Shown here in pieces: positions 48,170 to 63,165 of a stretch of 64,000 bases of DNA (within the stretch, counting starts at the first letter, position 1; the number at the start of each line of letters is the position of its first letter). Made by a program: the position numbers and the translations under genes. Under the pieces are notes generated by a model, which ran no database searches, had not been told where the DNA came from, and worked only from the letters and a program-made list of their open reading frames with translations. The DNA is from Acorus gramineus (lineage: Eukaryota; Streptophyta; Magnoliopsida; Acorales; Acoraceae). The stretch is from contig JAUJYN010000012.1 of assembly GCA_030737835.1 (NCBI GenBank), forward strand, positions 6,367,943 to 6,431,942, in the 5' to 3' direction.

Positions 48170-49127
48170 AAATACTAAGACTATGTTTGAATTCGTGATA
48201 GAGCATATTCTACAACGGAGAACACTGTACGTCACCACGAATCCAAATGAAAAACCCACATTTGCATTCCAAACGAAAAACCTGCATTTATAGAAGAAAA
48301 AAAAACACTCATATTTGAGAAACCTGGAAAAAAAATGATTCAGTAGGTACTCCTACCCAATGCGAAGATTGAGAATGCAGTCGCAACGGGCCCCAAGTGT
48401 AACAACATTTTTTTAGCAAACATTCCAAGAGGTTGATAAGGTTTCAACTTTCAATATGACTAATTTGACATTATAGTCTTTTAATGGTAATTATGCAATT
48501 TTTTTTTTTTAGAAAACTTAAACTATAAAACTTTTAAAAGATGTTAAAAGTCTAAAACTTGCCTCCAAACAAGTAAAGAAAAGGGGAGGGGAGAAAATAA
48601 AAAGGGCAGGAGAGAAAATTGAAATGGTATTTATGCAATTGTTCCTAGATTTATTTAGAGCATATTGAAATATAATAAAACTTGTATTTTTACAAAAGGA
48701 AATGATATATCCCTTAAACAAAAAGAAACGGAACAATAATGCTAATGCAACATGCAACAAAAGAAGAATACAAAAACATTCAAATATGGCACATCAAGAA
48801 CCGACGACCAAGTTCGAAATTTGTAATAATTTATAACGCCTAATGTTTCACTAAGGTATTACCATTTAATTACATGATGTTTAAGAGGTGCAATGAACTC
48901 AATGTCTGCTTCTAAATGCATCATTTACAGCCATTATAGATGCTCAGTACTTTCCAAATTTTTTTAAATGACTCAGTAGTCACTCAGTAACATAGATAGT
49001 GTGATCCCATCCGAAGTCCTAAGAAATTAAGCAAGCAATATTTTTTATCACCACCATCACCAAAATCATTATATTTGCCTTCTATACACCACACACTTTC
49101 AATATAAAGAAAGTGAATGCTCAATCA
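48170..49127. other. Intergenic DNA and 3' UTR of the F-box/WD40 gene
   Basis: No gene is seen. The region next to 49128 is the 3' UTR of the minus-strand gene; its end cannot be set by eye. Confidence 0.45.
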
Positions 49128-52100
49128 TCAGCCAAACTTTGCAGACTCCCAGAACTTGGACGAAGAAACACTAGATGGTGATGACGAAATAAGAGTAGAA
49201 CAATCAGTGTAATCACGAAAACATAACAAACCTTCCTCAGCGCCACAAGCGCCAGTGACCATCCGGAAACCATCAACGGCCATGGCTGAACAGCCGAAAG
49301 GGGCGTCCTCATTCTCGGGAATGCAGCAGGACATTGAGTTGGACAGCGCACCAGTGTCAGTCTCCCAGACCCTGATATGGGAATCATGTGGTCCCCCGGT
49401 GACCACTTTGTATGGATCCATATGTATCAAAGATATCTGGCCTTCGTGTCCATCCAGAACCGCCACCGGTTTCTCCTCTCCCACGTGCTGGTTCTTGCGG
49501 ATGTCCCATAGCATCGCCCTGCATTTAACGAAAGCATAGATTTATTCTTGACAGTAGCATGACAAATGCGAGATTTTTCTAAATAACAAACAAATATAGT
49601 TCGATAGTTGTCTAAGTATTCATTGAACAAATTAACAAAACTGGAATGACTCCAACTATCCAAACCAAGTGGTTCTCAATTCTTCAGTTAAAAGCACTAA
49701 CATAGAATTGGTGATTCAGTTGGGAGATCTAAGTAACACTTCCATAATAAATCACCATCAACGTTAAAGAATTTCTTCACAATATTGGGGATTCCATGAA
49801 ACATGTACCACTAAGTCTTGCCGATTGTCATCCTTATTTTGGGTTTATAATTTTCCAGAACACAGTCCCAGTAAATCTTTTAAGCTCGCATCATGCCTTC
49901 TAGTTACCTGGGAACATCAAACTTCATCTGCCATTCTTATTGGCTCATCATATTTTTGTATCATGAACTCTCTACATCTCTCAACACCCATGGATCCCAA
50001 AATATATCCTCACCACGGATGCATCTCAACATAACCATTTTATACTCTCAATTATTACTTATTAGTCTGTTGATTTCCTATGTCACACCACTTTAAAAAA
50101 TAGCTGCTTCTTTGTCTCCTTAGTCCATTGTAAAGTCGACAAACATAATATAGAGTAGCGCAGAGACATGCCTTCTGAATATTCTCCCCACATGTAAAGC
50201 ATGAGAAAGAAAATAAGTGTGGAAAAGCATATTTCATAGAGACTGAAAAGATGGCTCAATATGTCTTCAAAAAAGATAAAATACAAGAAAATGTGCATGA
50301 CCAGTTCCATTGCCATTCTGTGTATAAAAATCCTTCAACAAATCTTTCAGAAAATTAAGAATGGAAATCCAATTTCAAATGATTTTTAAGCTGTGTCATG
50401 GAGGGGTTGAGGTAAATGGAATGATAAAGCAAGATGACGAGTCATAACTCATAACTAATAATATATAATGCAAAAAGAGTGCCACAGTTTTTATTTTCAT
50501 ACTTTCCCATTTCAGCATAGTTTTCCATATTCCTTGTGCGTCATTGTTTCAAAGCAATTTTCAATCATGTACCCACTATCAGAACCTACATAACCGTAAA
50601 CATTTTTCATGTCTTCAATATGGGTAACACACTGACCTTATACTGACATTGCAAGTTTGCAACTTGGTCACAATAATCAATATTAGAAATTATTGGATAT
50701 ATCAACAATCAACATTCTCCTATAAGTTATATTCATGACTGATTGGTACTAACCACTATAGACACAAATGCTTAATTTTTATAGGTGAGTGCAGGCCTGC
50801 AGGCTGGAATAAGAAGCCATACATTTGTGAATTGAAGAACTCAGTCACAAATTCTTGTAGAGGGTTTAAGAACCCATACATTTGTGAATTAAACACAAAT
50901 ATCCATATATTTGTGAATTTGTGAATAAGAAACCATACATTTGTGAATTTGTGAATTAAGAGTTTAGGGAGTTGAAATATCCATATATTTGTGAATTAAA
51001 CACCTCATTCACAAAATTTTATAGATAGTTTGGATAATCTTGACTATTTTAGTGTATGCAATTTGGGCTTTGTTTTAGTTTGCTTAATTTCTCTGAGATA
51101 AATGTAGAACTACATTGTCTTCTTTTTTTGAGAGAACTATATTTGTCTTCTTACCTATTCGTTTAGGTACTTTTACTCCATGGAAGTTGAAGAAATTCTC
51201 CTCTGTTGAGTGGGGTTAGACCACATAAACAAAGGTAATTTTGGTAATTTTCTTACTCAGCAACTGGGCTAGGATAAGAACTTCATGACAGGTCTGTCAT
51301 CTGCCAACCAACAGGCTTCATAGGACTTTGTCTCTACCTATAAAGGGTTAACGCCAAGTAAATAACCAGTCAAACCCGTAATCCTTAATGCTGACCTCTG
51401 ATTTGAGAGAGAGAGAGAGAGGGACATAGTTCAAAACCATGTGCGGATTGCATGTGCGAACAATAGCCATAGTTCAAAACCATGTGCGGACTGCTCCGCA
51501 CATGACATATGCGGCCGCATGTACCGAACAAGCGGCCGCACATAGGATAAGGCAGCCGTTTGACTGCCCAGTTTCTTTTATAGAACAAAAATGCCAGAGA
51601 CCGTTCGAACTGAACTTTGAACGTTCTCTTTATGTTCAAATTATCGTTCGAACGGTATATTGCCCCGTTCGAATTACCGTTCGAGCGGCAATTTGAAACC
51701 AGTGGGGGGGTTTGACCATTCAAATTCAGTTTAAATTGAACTTTGAACGCCCTTTGTATGTTCAAAGTCAGTTTGAATTTGGACAGCGCATGCGCCGCAT
51801 ACAGGGGGGATGTGGCAAACTATGGTGATACCTGACCCATTTTGATGAGAAAAAGCTCATTAGTTGTACATTGTTTTGTTTAGTCCTATTACAATCTTTT
51901 CAATCAGGGTGGAGACCAAAGATCTTGAGTGACTGATCCAGCAGAATAACTTAAAAGATAAGAGGTATCGTTAGTTTCTTCATGCTCGTTCCATGTTCGT
52001 AACCCTTTTGTACAAATAAGAAAAACCCTTCCTTACATAATTTCTTCATATAGATAGACATGGGATCTATGCAGCAATTATTTTCCTACCTAACAGAAAA

Positions 52101-55100
52101 GGATCCCATGATCCTGAACCGATCTATGGGATTGCAAATCCCAAGTTTATCTTTGAAAAGATAATTTAACAATTCAAACAAAGATCCATAGTATAAATTC
52201 AAAATCACAATTTTCTCATGGAGATTGGTTGACTCAAAGTACATCGTTCCTAATCTCACACAAAAAAATTTCAAATTAAAAATTAGCTCCATGCAAAGTA
52301 TTGAAATAAGAAAAGGATGGATAAAAACTAAAGCAGGTCAAGAGGATCATACCAAGTAGGAAATGGAAGAAAAAAGAGAGACACACAAGTTACTTACTTG
52401 TCAGTTCCACCTGTGCAAATTAAAGATTTCAGAGATAGGATCTCAAATGAGGAGATTTTAGGTGGATGAACAGCTATTTTGCAAACTTTTCTCATTGTTC
52501 TCAAGTCAATTGCACTAACTTCACATCTAGAGGCCACATAACATAGTGTTTCATGGCATTTCAGACCAACAGGAGCACCAGGCAAACAGGTCATTCCCAC
52601 ACATAATGAGGAACGAGAACTGGAGGTTGCATTTCCATCCCAAACCCTGACCTATTTTGATAGAGCATAAAAATGTTAACAATATTATCCATACACTAAA
52701 GAAAGTCAAGATTTTAGGGAAGATTTCAAGTACAGAATATTAAATTCCCTTTACTTTAGAATCTGAGGAAACCAAGCATATAATATATATTTTGAGAGAC
52801 AACAATAACTTCCAACATGTTATTATCACTTATATTTCCTGAAGGTTCCCATAATTTTATCTGACAAAAAATCATTATCCCCGAGTGAGTCTAGAGACAT
52901 TATGAACAAAATGACACTATCTGTTCTATTAATAAGCATGAATTGGAAGTTAATGAAGTTTTTCATCCAATATAATGCAGACAGTGAAGGAACACAAACA
53001 ATGATTATTTTTCAATTTTTTTTAGCATGCAGAACATAAAATAATATAAAAATTGATCAGCATCAAGCTATAAGATTATCATTGTGCAAATGTGAAACTT
53101 CATAATTGTTGAAACTCAAGTTAAACAAAATGAGAAAGTTGTGATAGCTCAGGCTCCTAAAAAGTTTAATTGCCAATCTTCAAGATCTCTATCACATTTT
53201 GGCAAAAAACAAACCACAGAAATTCCATTTTTCACTCAAACCTGTGCCAATCGGTATCTAAAAAAAAATAACAAAAACAAAAAACAAGTACCCTTTCTCA
53301 AAGACATCATTTGTAACAGAGCAATATATGTTACAAGTTTCACATAGGTCAGGTGTTTGATAGACTATTGAAGGATGCATCTTATTTTCAGAAAACTGAT
53401 ATGATCATATGAATCAACCGATAAACATAGTATCAAACGTTTTTTTAATCCCTTGGTAATTGGAACATTTATTTTTCCTTATTTTCAGATTTCTAACAAG
53501 ATAAACTGAGGCTCTCTACTAAATGGACGTAAATAGGCCATTCAACGAACTGAAAAATTGAAAATTCTCTGTTGTGTTCCTTATTTTTCCTTATTTCCTT
53601 TTTGTTCTTGGAAGAAAGACTAAGACAATGTTCAACGAGTCTCAAAGGGAGGGGATGAATAATGGAAGTTTTGCCAGTGTCCATGACAAGATTTTTGGGT
53701 TATATGAACCTGTTCATTCATGCAAATGAAGAGAGTAGCCAATGTGGCAGTAGATATATAGCAAAAGACCATGGATACCTGCACTTATTTGAGCGGTCAT
53801 TTTTTAAGTTTCCACAAATAATTGGATATATCATTAATGACAGCAAACGGCCAGTATTATGCTAGTAGAAGGATGTAGGCAAGAAAAAAGAGTGATGGGA
53901 TTGTTCTTAAAGACTTAAAGTAACTTTTTATGAACTTTTTTCCCCTTCTCTTTTGGTTTAATGTTCATATTCCAATAAAGGATAACATTGTTGAAGTATA
54001 GGTTGACATTTATGTATATTATTCCATTAATATCAGCCCCAGTTTACCTAAAAAAGAAATTCCAGCAAATTTAAATAAATTATAAACTTGTAAACTATAA
54101 TTAGAATTCATGAAACCATTCTACTTGAATTTCACTAAAATGGAAAAAATCCTGCTCCACTAGTTCTTGCCAATGTTACTTTACAATAGTAGTTTAAGAA
54201 TAAACTTTCAACACACCTTTGCGTCCTGGGAAATGCTCACCAAGAGAGATGGTTTGTGCCTGAAAAGAAGGCACGAGCGTTACTTGACTGTACATAAAAA
54301 TATTGATTACAAGTTAGAAGAAAATGGAATAACATGCAACAATGACTTTATGAATATTTAAATTATTCCATCCAATTGAAACAACAACATGAAATTAAAT
54401 GGCCAAGAAACAAATTGGTCAGGTGAGAGACTTTGTGCGCTTTAGGGCAAGTCAACATTTTATATTAAATTATTACACTTCCCTGTTTAATTTAAACAAA
54501 AGGCAAGGACACACTTTCCAAGTCACACAATTGAATAAATGTATGTTTTGATGGTCCATGGAAAGCAAACCAATAATGAATTTCAATTTGGATTTTCAGG
54601 AAAAGCAGACGAATAATATCTTCAAAAATAGTTGAAAGTCAAAACTGTCTAATGGATGCCTAACAAACAAAGTTTTCTCTGTCCCAAAGCCTTGTTTGTT
54701 ACAGAATCCACATGATTCAATAAACCCTACAACCTCCAAATGGGTAATGATCCTTGTCTTTAGCAACAAAAAAAAGACTAGTGTTGGTTTCTGTAGTATG
54801 ATAAAAGAACAGGTTTTCCTACCTGGGTGGGACAATAAAATATATGTGATTTATGAATGACAAACTTTTCAAAGGTTTATAATTTAATCAACAGTTTATA
54901 ATCTCAAAAACCTTTTGTACCCTAATATTCGAATAGTATAAAATATCAAGTGAATAAAAAGACTTTCAGGAACTTCTTAAACAAGCTAGAAGTAGAGGGG
55001 GAATGTTTCAAAATTAAAACATGGCATGAGGCCATAAATCCAAGCTCAACAGCAATCCTTGATTAGCAAGTGAACCCATACCAGAAAAAAATATTAAACA

Positions 55101-58100
55101 GCAGGCAAATCCATGACACAACAGAAGTAGAAATGTACAATGCTATGGAGCATCTACACAGGCACGGAACATGAACATGACATTCCACGGACACAGCACC
55201 ACAAAGTTTGAAAAATTAGCAGGGCATCACAAAGACACAAAATAAATAAATAGTATATTAAATTTTAATTATTTGAAAAAATGAGAATGCATCCATAAAA
55301 CCATAAAAATGATATAACTATAGTAGTGTGTATGTCTATTATCAACTCTATTAAAATTTCAACATCATTTAATTTCATGATCCATAAACTTGAGAACATA
55401 AAACGTAATAGTATAACTACTCAAATTTAGGAAAGAAGTTACAATGTCATGCCATGATTGGCATGTCCACTCTCTGTCCACCCCAGGTCCAATGCATAAC
55501 CAAAATTCATAAACTTATTTTCGAACTTTCAAAATGTTTGGCAGGTGCCCGACATGTGTCCAACATGTGTTTATTGAAGTGTTCATACTTCCTATATATC
55601 AATATATAATCCAAATCAAGGCAAAGTTCCCCTCAACTTAATCTCCATCTGTAAGAGGTACAAAAGTAGAAAACCACTAGGATGAAGATCAAAGATACAC
55701 GTCCTACATAATAGGATTTTTTAGGTAGATGTGCTAGCACACAATGCCAGTGTCACTTGAGGGATATAAATTTTCTGACAGTTTTTTTATATCAAAATGG
55801 TAGGAAATTTTCCATTATGAAAAGACATCCCCAAAAAAGGGAAAATGAGGGGTTTCCTCCTTTCATAAAAGTTAAAGATAAAAAAAAAAAAAAAAAAAGG
55901 CACTTGCAGAATGAAGGCCCAATAGAAAAAACATGCTGTTGTATACATTCACACCTCCTCCCCCCCAAATAAAACGTAAGAAATTTATACACAAGCTATA
56001 CTATGAACCCCCCCGCCCCATTTCCTCTGACAGAACCACAACATTGCTACTATTTTTGCTCCTCATTGTCCACAGCCTTGACTGTCATGTACCCTCGAGT
56101 GGCATAGCCCAATTTTTGGCACGAAGTCAATTAAATGTAATCATTCTGGCCTGGTAGATAGGTATAAAACATACATTCAAAATGATGTGATGACTTAAAA
56201 ACGTGAAGGAATCTTGGGAAGGTAAAAAAAATTGATCATTTATTTTCTTATATGATCTGAATAGTTGAAATGAATGAGATTTGAATTTATTTAATTAAAA
56301 AAAAAACAAGAAGAAGAATAGTTGATATGGATGATTAGAACAAATGTGATTGGAGAAATGATGTAAATGGAATTGGGAGAATATAGTGACGAAGTGAGAG
56401 ATGAGCCCCAAGGCTTATGGACTTCATTATAAATTAACCAATATTTAATGATGAGATTTGTAAAATCCAGCACAAAGCACAGAGCATATCTGTTGAAATT
56501 CTAATGGATCATCATTCTAGATCAGGCAAAAGTGTTGAACATCATTCTTGATGGCGATGATGAACCCCAGACAGAAGAAAAATGTTGAATTACAAGATCA
56601 ACGAATACATGGACACCACTAAAGAAGATGCCAAGCCAAGTATGAAGTAAAACGGTTTCAGAAGGTAAGGCAATACCCTGCAACTGACAATGCTGTAATA
56701 GGTTTCTGATGCCCATAAAATGTTGCTTTCAACGCATGACGCTTCCCACTTGTGCAAAATGACCAAAGGCGAACTGTACCATCCTCTCCTCCACTTGCTA
56801 GAAATTTTGCATTAGCATCCCCTAACAGTTTATCAGCCAAAGTTGTAACTGGGCCATTATGTCCTCTGAAACAACGCTGGGAACAGCCCTGCAGTTAAAT
56901 ACTATCAAATATCATCCCTGGACAAATTAACACAGATGCAACAATTATCCAGAAGTTGAATAACTTTCGGTGTTTGGGCGTTCATCAGAGAAATGACAAG
57001 AAACTAAGAATTCCTACAATATTGGACCAGACACAACATTGCAATGAATGAAGAAAAAGAGCGTTTTAGAGAAAGATGACAACTTGGGATATAAAGCATG
57101 CTACAAAGCCAATAAATGGCATGAACACCAACACAGATCTCGTACATCATATCATTTAATGAATTATTTAGTGGACTTGAGACATTGAAAGAAAAAAGAT
57201 AAAAAGATAAAGGACAACACAATCACATTGTTATAACGTAAATAATAGTTCCAATTGAACAACTTCCAAACACTATAATGCTAAAATTTTCAGGAAAAAT
57301 GCTAGGTGCATCACTGCTCACCCTACCATGAAGCCTTCTAGCATTAGTTTGTTAGTTTCATCTGACTTATACAGCTACAAATATGTTTAGCATGCAAAAG
57401 TAGAAATAATATAATACTCCTAACCCATATAAACTTGACCAAAAGGACTCTGATGCATCAAATATTTCATGAGAATCAATACACTGTCATATAAAAAAAA
57501 TGTAAAGTTATATTAAACAAAATAATGAATATGTGAATTAAATAATCATTTATATGCATCGATATTGATTAAATGGATCTGAATATTAGACGGATAGGGT
57601 GTCTCCCTGATTCCCAATCAAACACATGGGAAAGAGTGCTTGGATGCCTCAGGCTTGAGGTTTTCACAACATTGGGGCAAGCAATTTGATAGTAAAGAGG
57701 GAAGGGATGTTCTTGATTGAATAGTAGATTTGGGGATGCAATTTTTTTTCTTTTCCTCTTTTTTTCATTTTGGGCAGACAGGCTTCTTTTTTGGAAGTTT
57801 TGGCATTGTGACCCCTCCTTTCCAGAGCCCCATTACTATCATGAAAAAGGGAGGTAAAAATGCCAGAAAGAAGAGTAATTATCTAGATAATGTGCACTTT
57901 CAAAAATAATCTTTCATAAATTATTTTAGTGTAGTGGTAGATGATGTAGTTTTTTTTGGCACACACAAATACTCAACAACCATCAAGTGATTCGTTATGT
58001 GAACATATGTGGAACACAGTCATAAGATGCAATGTCACAGACCACATTTTACCTGCTATGTGTTATGTAAATCTGTAAAGATGAAATAAAATATTTCTTT

Positions 58101-61100
58101 GATGCGGTCCTATAAAATAAGTTCTTGAAATTCAAATTCAAAAATTAGTGCAGGAATGGTCTAGGATCATGAACTTGTGGTGGTTTTAAACCACTACATG
58201 TTAATCAAAGTCTACATGTGTAATTGTTTTCAGCTTTAGAATAATTTATTCCATAATCTTCATATGTAAAACTTTTTGGAATATGAAATAAGATGAATGT
58301 CATATCATGTCAACTGTGCCATAAGTTCATGTCTGACATCCATTTGAGATCATAGGTCAACTCATTCCTCGTCTGAGCTTATAAATTTTACATATGCCTA
58401 AAATTATTTACATACAGACTCATGTTTCAACTTCCACAACATCATATATCCTCTATTTCCTAGTTCTGTGCTCAGCCATAAAAACAGAACTTCATTTCCT
58501 TTCACCATCTTCATCAATAAAAAAAATCGGCAAAAAATGAGCAACTTGCATAAAATTTTAAACATACAAGTAGTGCTACTATTATGATGAACACACTGGA
58601 AACATAACAAGTATAGGGATTATTTTCACCTTCCACCATAAACGAATGGTGTGGTCACAACTGGAAGTTACCAAGACATTATCCTGGATCTGTGCCTCGC
58701 TCCGAAATAAGAAAGTGTCACGAAGTGGAAATAATCTGCTCAGTGAATATTAAAAAATTAGCAGATATCAACCAAAATAACAAATTAGTAGATGCTTTTT
58801 TTTAGGGGAATTGTTAACAAAGTGAAATGACTCTTGTAATATCAGGAAATTGAACCATTAGAGTTAATTCATTTGGATTTATAAATGAAATTTTTGCCAT
58901 CAGCTTATCTAACAATTTAAAGAAATTAATGTACTATATTATATTTTAATGTTCAGAGGATATATGAACAGTAATATAACAGGAAGAAAAGAAGAAAACA
59001 ATTATGGTAGACCAAATATATTGAATTGTAAAGGATTACTGCAGTGCATTAGACTTGCATGATCAAATCTTTTATTATAAAGGTCTGACAATCCATGGAA
59101 CCTTATCTTACCATATGGGCTGGGTATCCGCGAATAGAGGAACACCCATCACCTTGACCTTATCATGTAACTGGACTTTGTAGAAGAATTAACTAAATGA
59201 AGCAATCAGGAACAATAAAATGAAGGGTTTCCATTTCTGGCAAGTTTATTTTAGCAGATGGCCAATTTCATTACCTTTTTTTGGTGAATCGAGATTGTCA
59301 ATGTACCAAAGTGTAAATGCATGTGAATAAGTCATGCCAAGTGATTTTTTTGTTGGTAAACACATTGGGCACTGTTAATTCCATTCCACAAAATACTGAA
59401 CTCACCCCATTATTTAACCCACTCTATCACCTTTTAGAAAACATTAAACCCACCCACATATATGTATACCTAATGTTTTAATCTCTAGATCCATCCCAAG
59501 TTCCCAACCATTCTCTCTCCCTCACTCCCTGTATACCTAATGTTTTTTTCTCTAAACCCACCACAATCTTTTTCCCTCCCTCCGTCCCTCCTTTATCATC
59601 ATCATGCTCCCTCCTTTCCTGTCTCACTCTCTCTCCCCGTTCCCTCCTCGCCGCCAATGTCGCCACGCCCACCTCTGTTATCGCAGTGCTCTCCTTGTTG
59701 CTGCCATTGTGGCCATGAGAGAGGAGGATCTTGTCTGCTGTTTGGTGTGGAGTGGGCTTTGTGTTTAAGAAGTGAGTATAATATGGGATGAGTTTAATGG
59801 TTTCCAAAGAGGATATCTCCCCATGTGCATTTTTGGGGTGGGCTCATCAATTTGTGGGGTGAAAATAATCATGCCAAACATTTAAGGATAAGAAAAGTAG
59901 GTTTGACTATAAAATATGGACGCTTAGCAAGTGAAGAATTGAACAGTATATGTAGCAGTAATACTAGGAAACCAACTTATCAGTACTCAACAAATAGAAA
60001 AAAAATCATAGACATGAAAATTATGTTACTGTAACTACCAGCAATCAACAAAGAGAAAAATCCTAGGTTTCAAGTGTATGTTACTATAGGGGAAAAAAAA
60101 CAATCCGGAAACATACATTTATCCTTATTCGTCTATGCAGGTCTCATTAAAATAAAGAATTAAAATGGACACCAAAAGGCATTTGTCATGCAATTCCTTT
60201 TTTTCCTTTTTTTTTGGGGGGGGGGAGATGGGGGTATTGGCTATTGATGAATTACTTGAGCATCAAGATTAGAGAAAACAATAACTAATATTGATGGATT
60301 CATCTACATCGCAGGTATAGTTAAGTTTATATACATTTTGCCCATGTAAAACATAAAAGTTTGACTTCATTGAGTCCATTTGGACAATCATCTCAAAAAT
60401 GCATCATCCAACAAAAACTTCACCTCCATAGGTTTTAATGCAAAAAAAATTATCCAACCATCCACAATTTTCTGCATGTAAAAATTCTTTCAACCTCATA
60501 TGCAATGTTCAAGTGATGATCATTGGCATTCATCCCACAGATAGATTAAATGTAAAATAAATAATACTTTGCAGCTTCAAAAACATTTATTTACAATGGA
60601 AAATGGGATGAATATTTAAATTCATAGAACTCAAACGAGAAATTAAGTTTCCCAATTTCATTCACAAGCCAACCCAAAAAATCAGTGTCTCCAACATAGT
60701 GCAAATCCAGACTTCACCTTGCACAAGTTATTCTTGCATTGTGCTCCCTTGGCATTTCCACAAGTGGAAAATCATCTGAGGAAGTATAGGTCTTCATTGC
60801 TTGTAAGATAGAGCCCTGGTTATAGCGAAAGTATGTAGAATCTCAGGAAGCTTGATTATAACAGATTTATGAACATAAAAGCTCTAAGTATAAGCATGAT
60901 GTAAACCATCAAAAAATTTCACAGCCCACATCATCATTTGAGGCTAAGAAGTACTAGCAACCCATGATTCAAAATTCCCCACTCTCTAGTAAAAGTCAAT
61001 AAAGACATTAAATATATATATATATATGTAGAGAAATAGTACAATTAGCAACTCCAAAATTCCCAATTCAAATTCAATATCAGACACTTTCATCCAAATT

Positions 61101-62901
61101 TGACTCCAATTCCCAAGCATCTTCATTTACTTATGTTAAACTAGATGCAAAATGAACATATTGCCATTTTGATCCTACAATGCTACAATATCTTGTACTA
61201 CGTAATTATCTTACCTGGGCAACAATAATGCAATTCCTATCAATCAATATGTGGCTCGGAGGTATTGTGTGCGATTTAAGCTGTATAATTGAGGGGTCCA
61301 AAAACTTAAACTGCTGTAATTCAATCCGTCTAGCTAAATACTTCTCCCTAATTCCTGAAACTTGTGATAGGCCAGATGAAAAAAATTGTTCAGGCCATCG
61401 CTCCCTGTAAAATTCAATTAGACCAATGTGTAAAAGGTCACTACAAATTCCAGAAATAGTCCACAAAAAGTTGGGAATCAGAGCTGGAAGCCCAGATCCA
61501 AACAAATCCAAAAGCATGTTATTACCTACAAAAATTAATTAAAAAATTGAGAATATATATTGAATTTTATTTATGCATAGGACATAATTTAACAGAATAA
61601 AATGATTAGCCAGGAAAAAATGAAGGATAACTTAAACACATATTAGTAAGGGCCATCAAGAGACTATACGAGACCAATAGCAGTGAAGCAGAACAATTAA
61701 GCATCATATGATAAGTGGAACAGTCAATCAAACATTACAGTATCATAATTTTTAAAAAAAAGTTCTCAGAGCTATCAAAACAACTCCTGCATAATTTACA
61801 ATTACTTAGTGAGCAGAATTACTAGGCTAATTGAAACCCTATTTTAAAATCTCCACCCTTATTCATGAATAAACTGATGAATATTCTGGTCTCAAATTGT
61901 TATCACTCTTTTGAATCCACAACCCCATCATATTTACATGCATTTTAATTATTTTTATATTACATTTAATGATCCGGGATATCTCCAAGATTTTGATGCA
62001 TTTTTGCAATTTTCCTGAAAGTTGAATTTCCCCCCTGCCGGATTATTCTCAAATCATATGGACCATAGAATCTCATACTATGCTCGTCACTATAAATTAC
62101 TCAAACTGTACCAAAAATTTCCACAGTCCATACACACCCACTTCAGCCTCTTGCAACACTAAATCACTACATTTCCTTTTCAGTAAAATTTCAATACCCT
62201 AGCAGAAAAAATCTTTTCTGCTCATAACATTGGCGACAACCTTTAATCAAGAATCTCCCTTTCATCAAAGATGCCACCCTTGACTTTCCCTCAAAAGGTG
62301 GACTAAAAAACTTGCATTAGCAACTATCATAGCGTATCTAACACGTCTGACTTCCAGCTTCCATGAAGTAGTCTTATTGGGCTGAAAATCAAGAAGTGAA
62401 ATTCAACTAGTACCATCATTTGAACCAAATATCGTACATACTCAAAAAACGACTCTGAACTTTGGTCCTTCTAGCCTAAAAATTCCAGATTCAAATTTCA
62501 TGTCCAAAAAAATGTTCAAGAATCAATTTTTTAGTGGTGAAATGGTGTCATTAAAAAAAATCGATTTTTTATTATCGGTTATGCTTCAACGTGTATTCAA
62601 AAATCAAGAAATACGATGGAACTGATAGATCGAGAGCGAGATAAAGAAATCGAAGTTTTCGTGGGGGTTCGGATCAAAGAGAGTGCCTGTAAACGGGGCT
62701 CCAGATGAGGTCGGAATACGAGGCGCGGCGGAGTCCCCTGCAAGTCATGGCGAGGCTCGCGAGGTCGCGGAGGCCGAGGAAACCCGCGCAGTGTGCGACG
62801 GCGTCCTCGTCCAGGTCCGCTAAGGTCTTCGCACCGCCTGTTGCGGCGGTGGATACGGCGGCGGTGGTGGTCGGCGGCGGCGGTGGGAGTGGCGAATCCA
62901 T
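49128..62901 (-). CDS. FBX2: F-box/WD40 repeat protein (FBX2-like)
   Basis: This is a putative substrate receptor of an SCF E3 ubiquitin ligase: the F-box binds SKP1 and the WD40 propeller binds targets. Arabidopsis FBX2 (At5g21040) has this layout and is linked to phosphate-starvation responses; orthology is inferred. Exons on the minus strand are 62901-62687, 61404-61215, 60815-60718, 58735-58630, 56888-56677, 54259-54217, 52651-52398 and 49518-49128 (stop TGA). They total 1509 nt, 502 residues. The F-box lies at about 26-77 ([17 protein letters not shown], then YRERWP). WD motifs include [10 protein letters not shown] (about 193-202), [10 protein letters not shown] (236-245), SQDAKVRVWD (284-293), AMLWD (374-378) and [14 protein letters not shown] 62901 is the first one next to the conserved part, although the frame is open further upstream. 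Intron 1 needs a GC donor to keep YRERWP; introns 2-7 are GT-AG. Confidence 0.88.
50815..51000. repeat. Short tandem repeat with CATACATTTGTGAATT units in intron 7
   Basis: The unit 'ccata(c/t)atttgtgaatt' occurs about five times at irregular spacing between 50816 and 50997, in the last intron of the F-box/WD40 gene. Confidence 0.7.
51425..51830. repeat. GC-richer repeat insertion in intron 7 of the F-box/WD40 gene
   Basis: The block contains 'tagttcaaaaccatgtgcgga' twice (about 51427 and 51471), GCGGCCGC twice, several GTTCGAAC/CGTTCGA palindromes, and 'gaactttgaacg' followed by '(t/g)atgttcaaa' twice (about 51612 and 51739). It differs in composition from the surrounding intron, so it is probably an inserted mobile repeat. 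No termini or target duplication were identified. Confidence 0.5.
59368..59875. mobile_element. MULE-like fold-back element in intron 3 of the F-box/WD40 gene
   Basis: The left end is GGCACTGTTAATTCCATTCC and the right end on the minus strand is GGCATGATTATTTTCACCCC. Both continue into 'CTGAACTCACCCC' or 'ATGAGCCCACCCC' and then a shared 'acattaaac.ca.cc' block. The interior (about 59560-59750) is CT-rich and GC-richer. Flanking 8-mers ACACATTG and AAACATTT match at 6 positions, a possible decayed duplication. Confidence 0.6.
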
Positions 62902-63165
62902 GCTTTCGCGGGTTCGAGGGGCTTCGAAACGATTGAAACCTCCAGTCGACGAAAAAGAGAATGGGACAGCGGGCGGAGGTGTAATTTGGGTGTTGTTTGT
63001 GGTGACCGGAGGTGAGAATAAGTAGGGGGAGGAACGCCAACTTTTTAACGCTGTGGAGAAGAATGGGAGAGGTGAAGCGGGTGGTGAGAGAAATTTGAGT
63101 GAACAAGTGTGGAACCGAATCAAAATGACTGTCAAACGACCGTACGAATAACACGAAAAAGGTCT

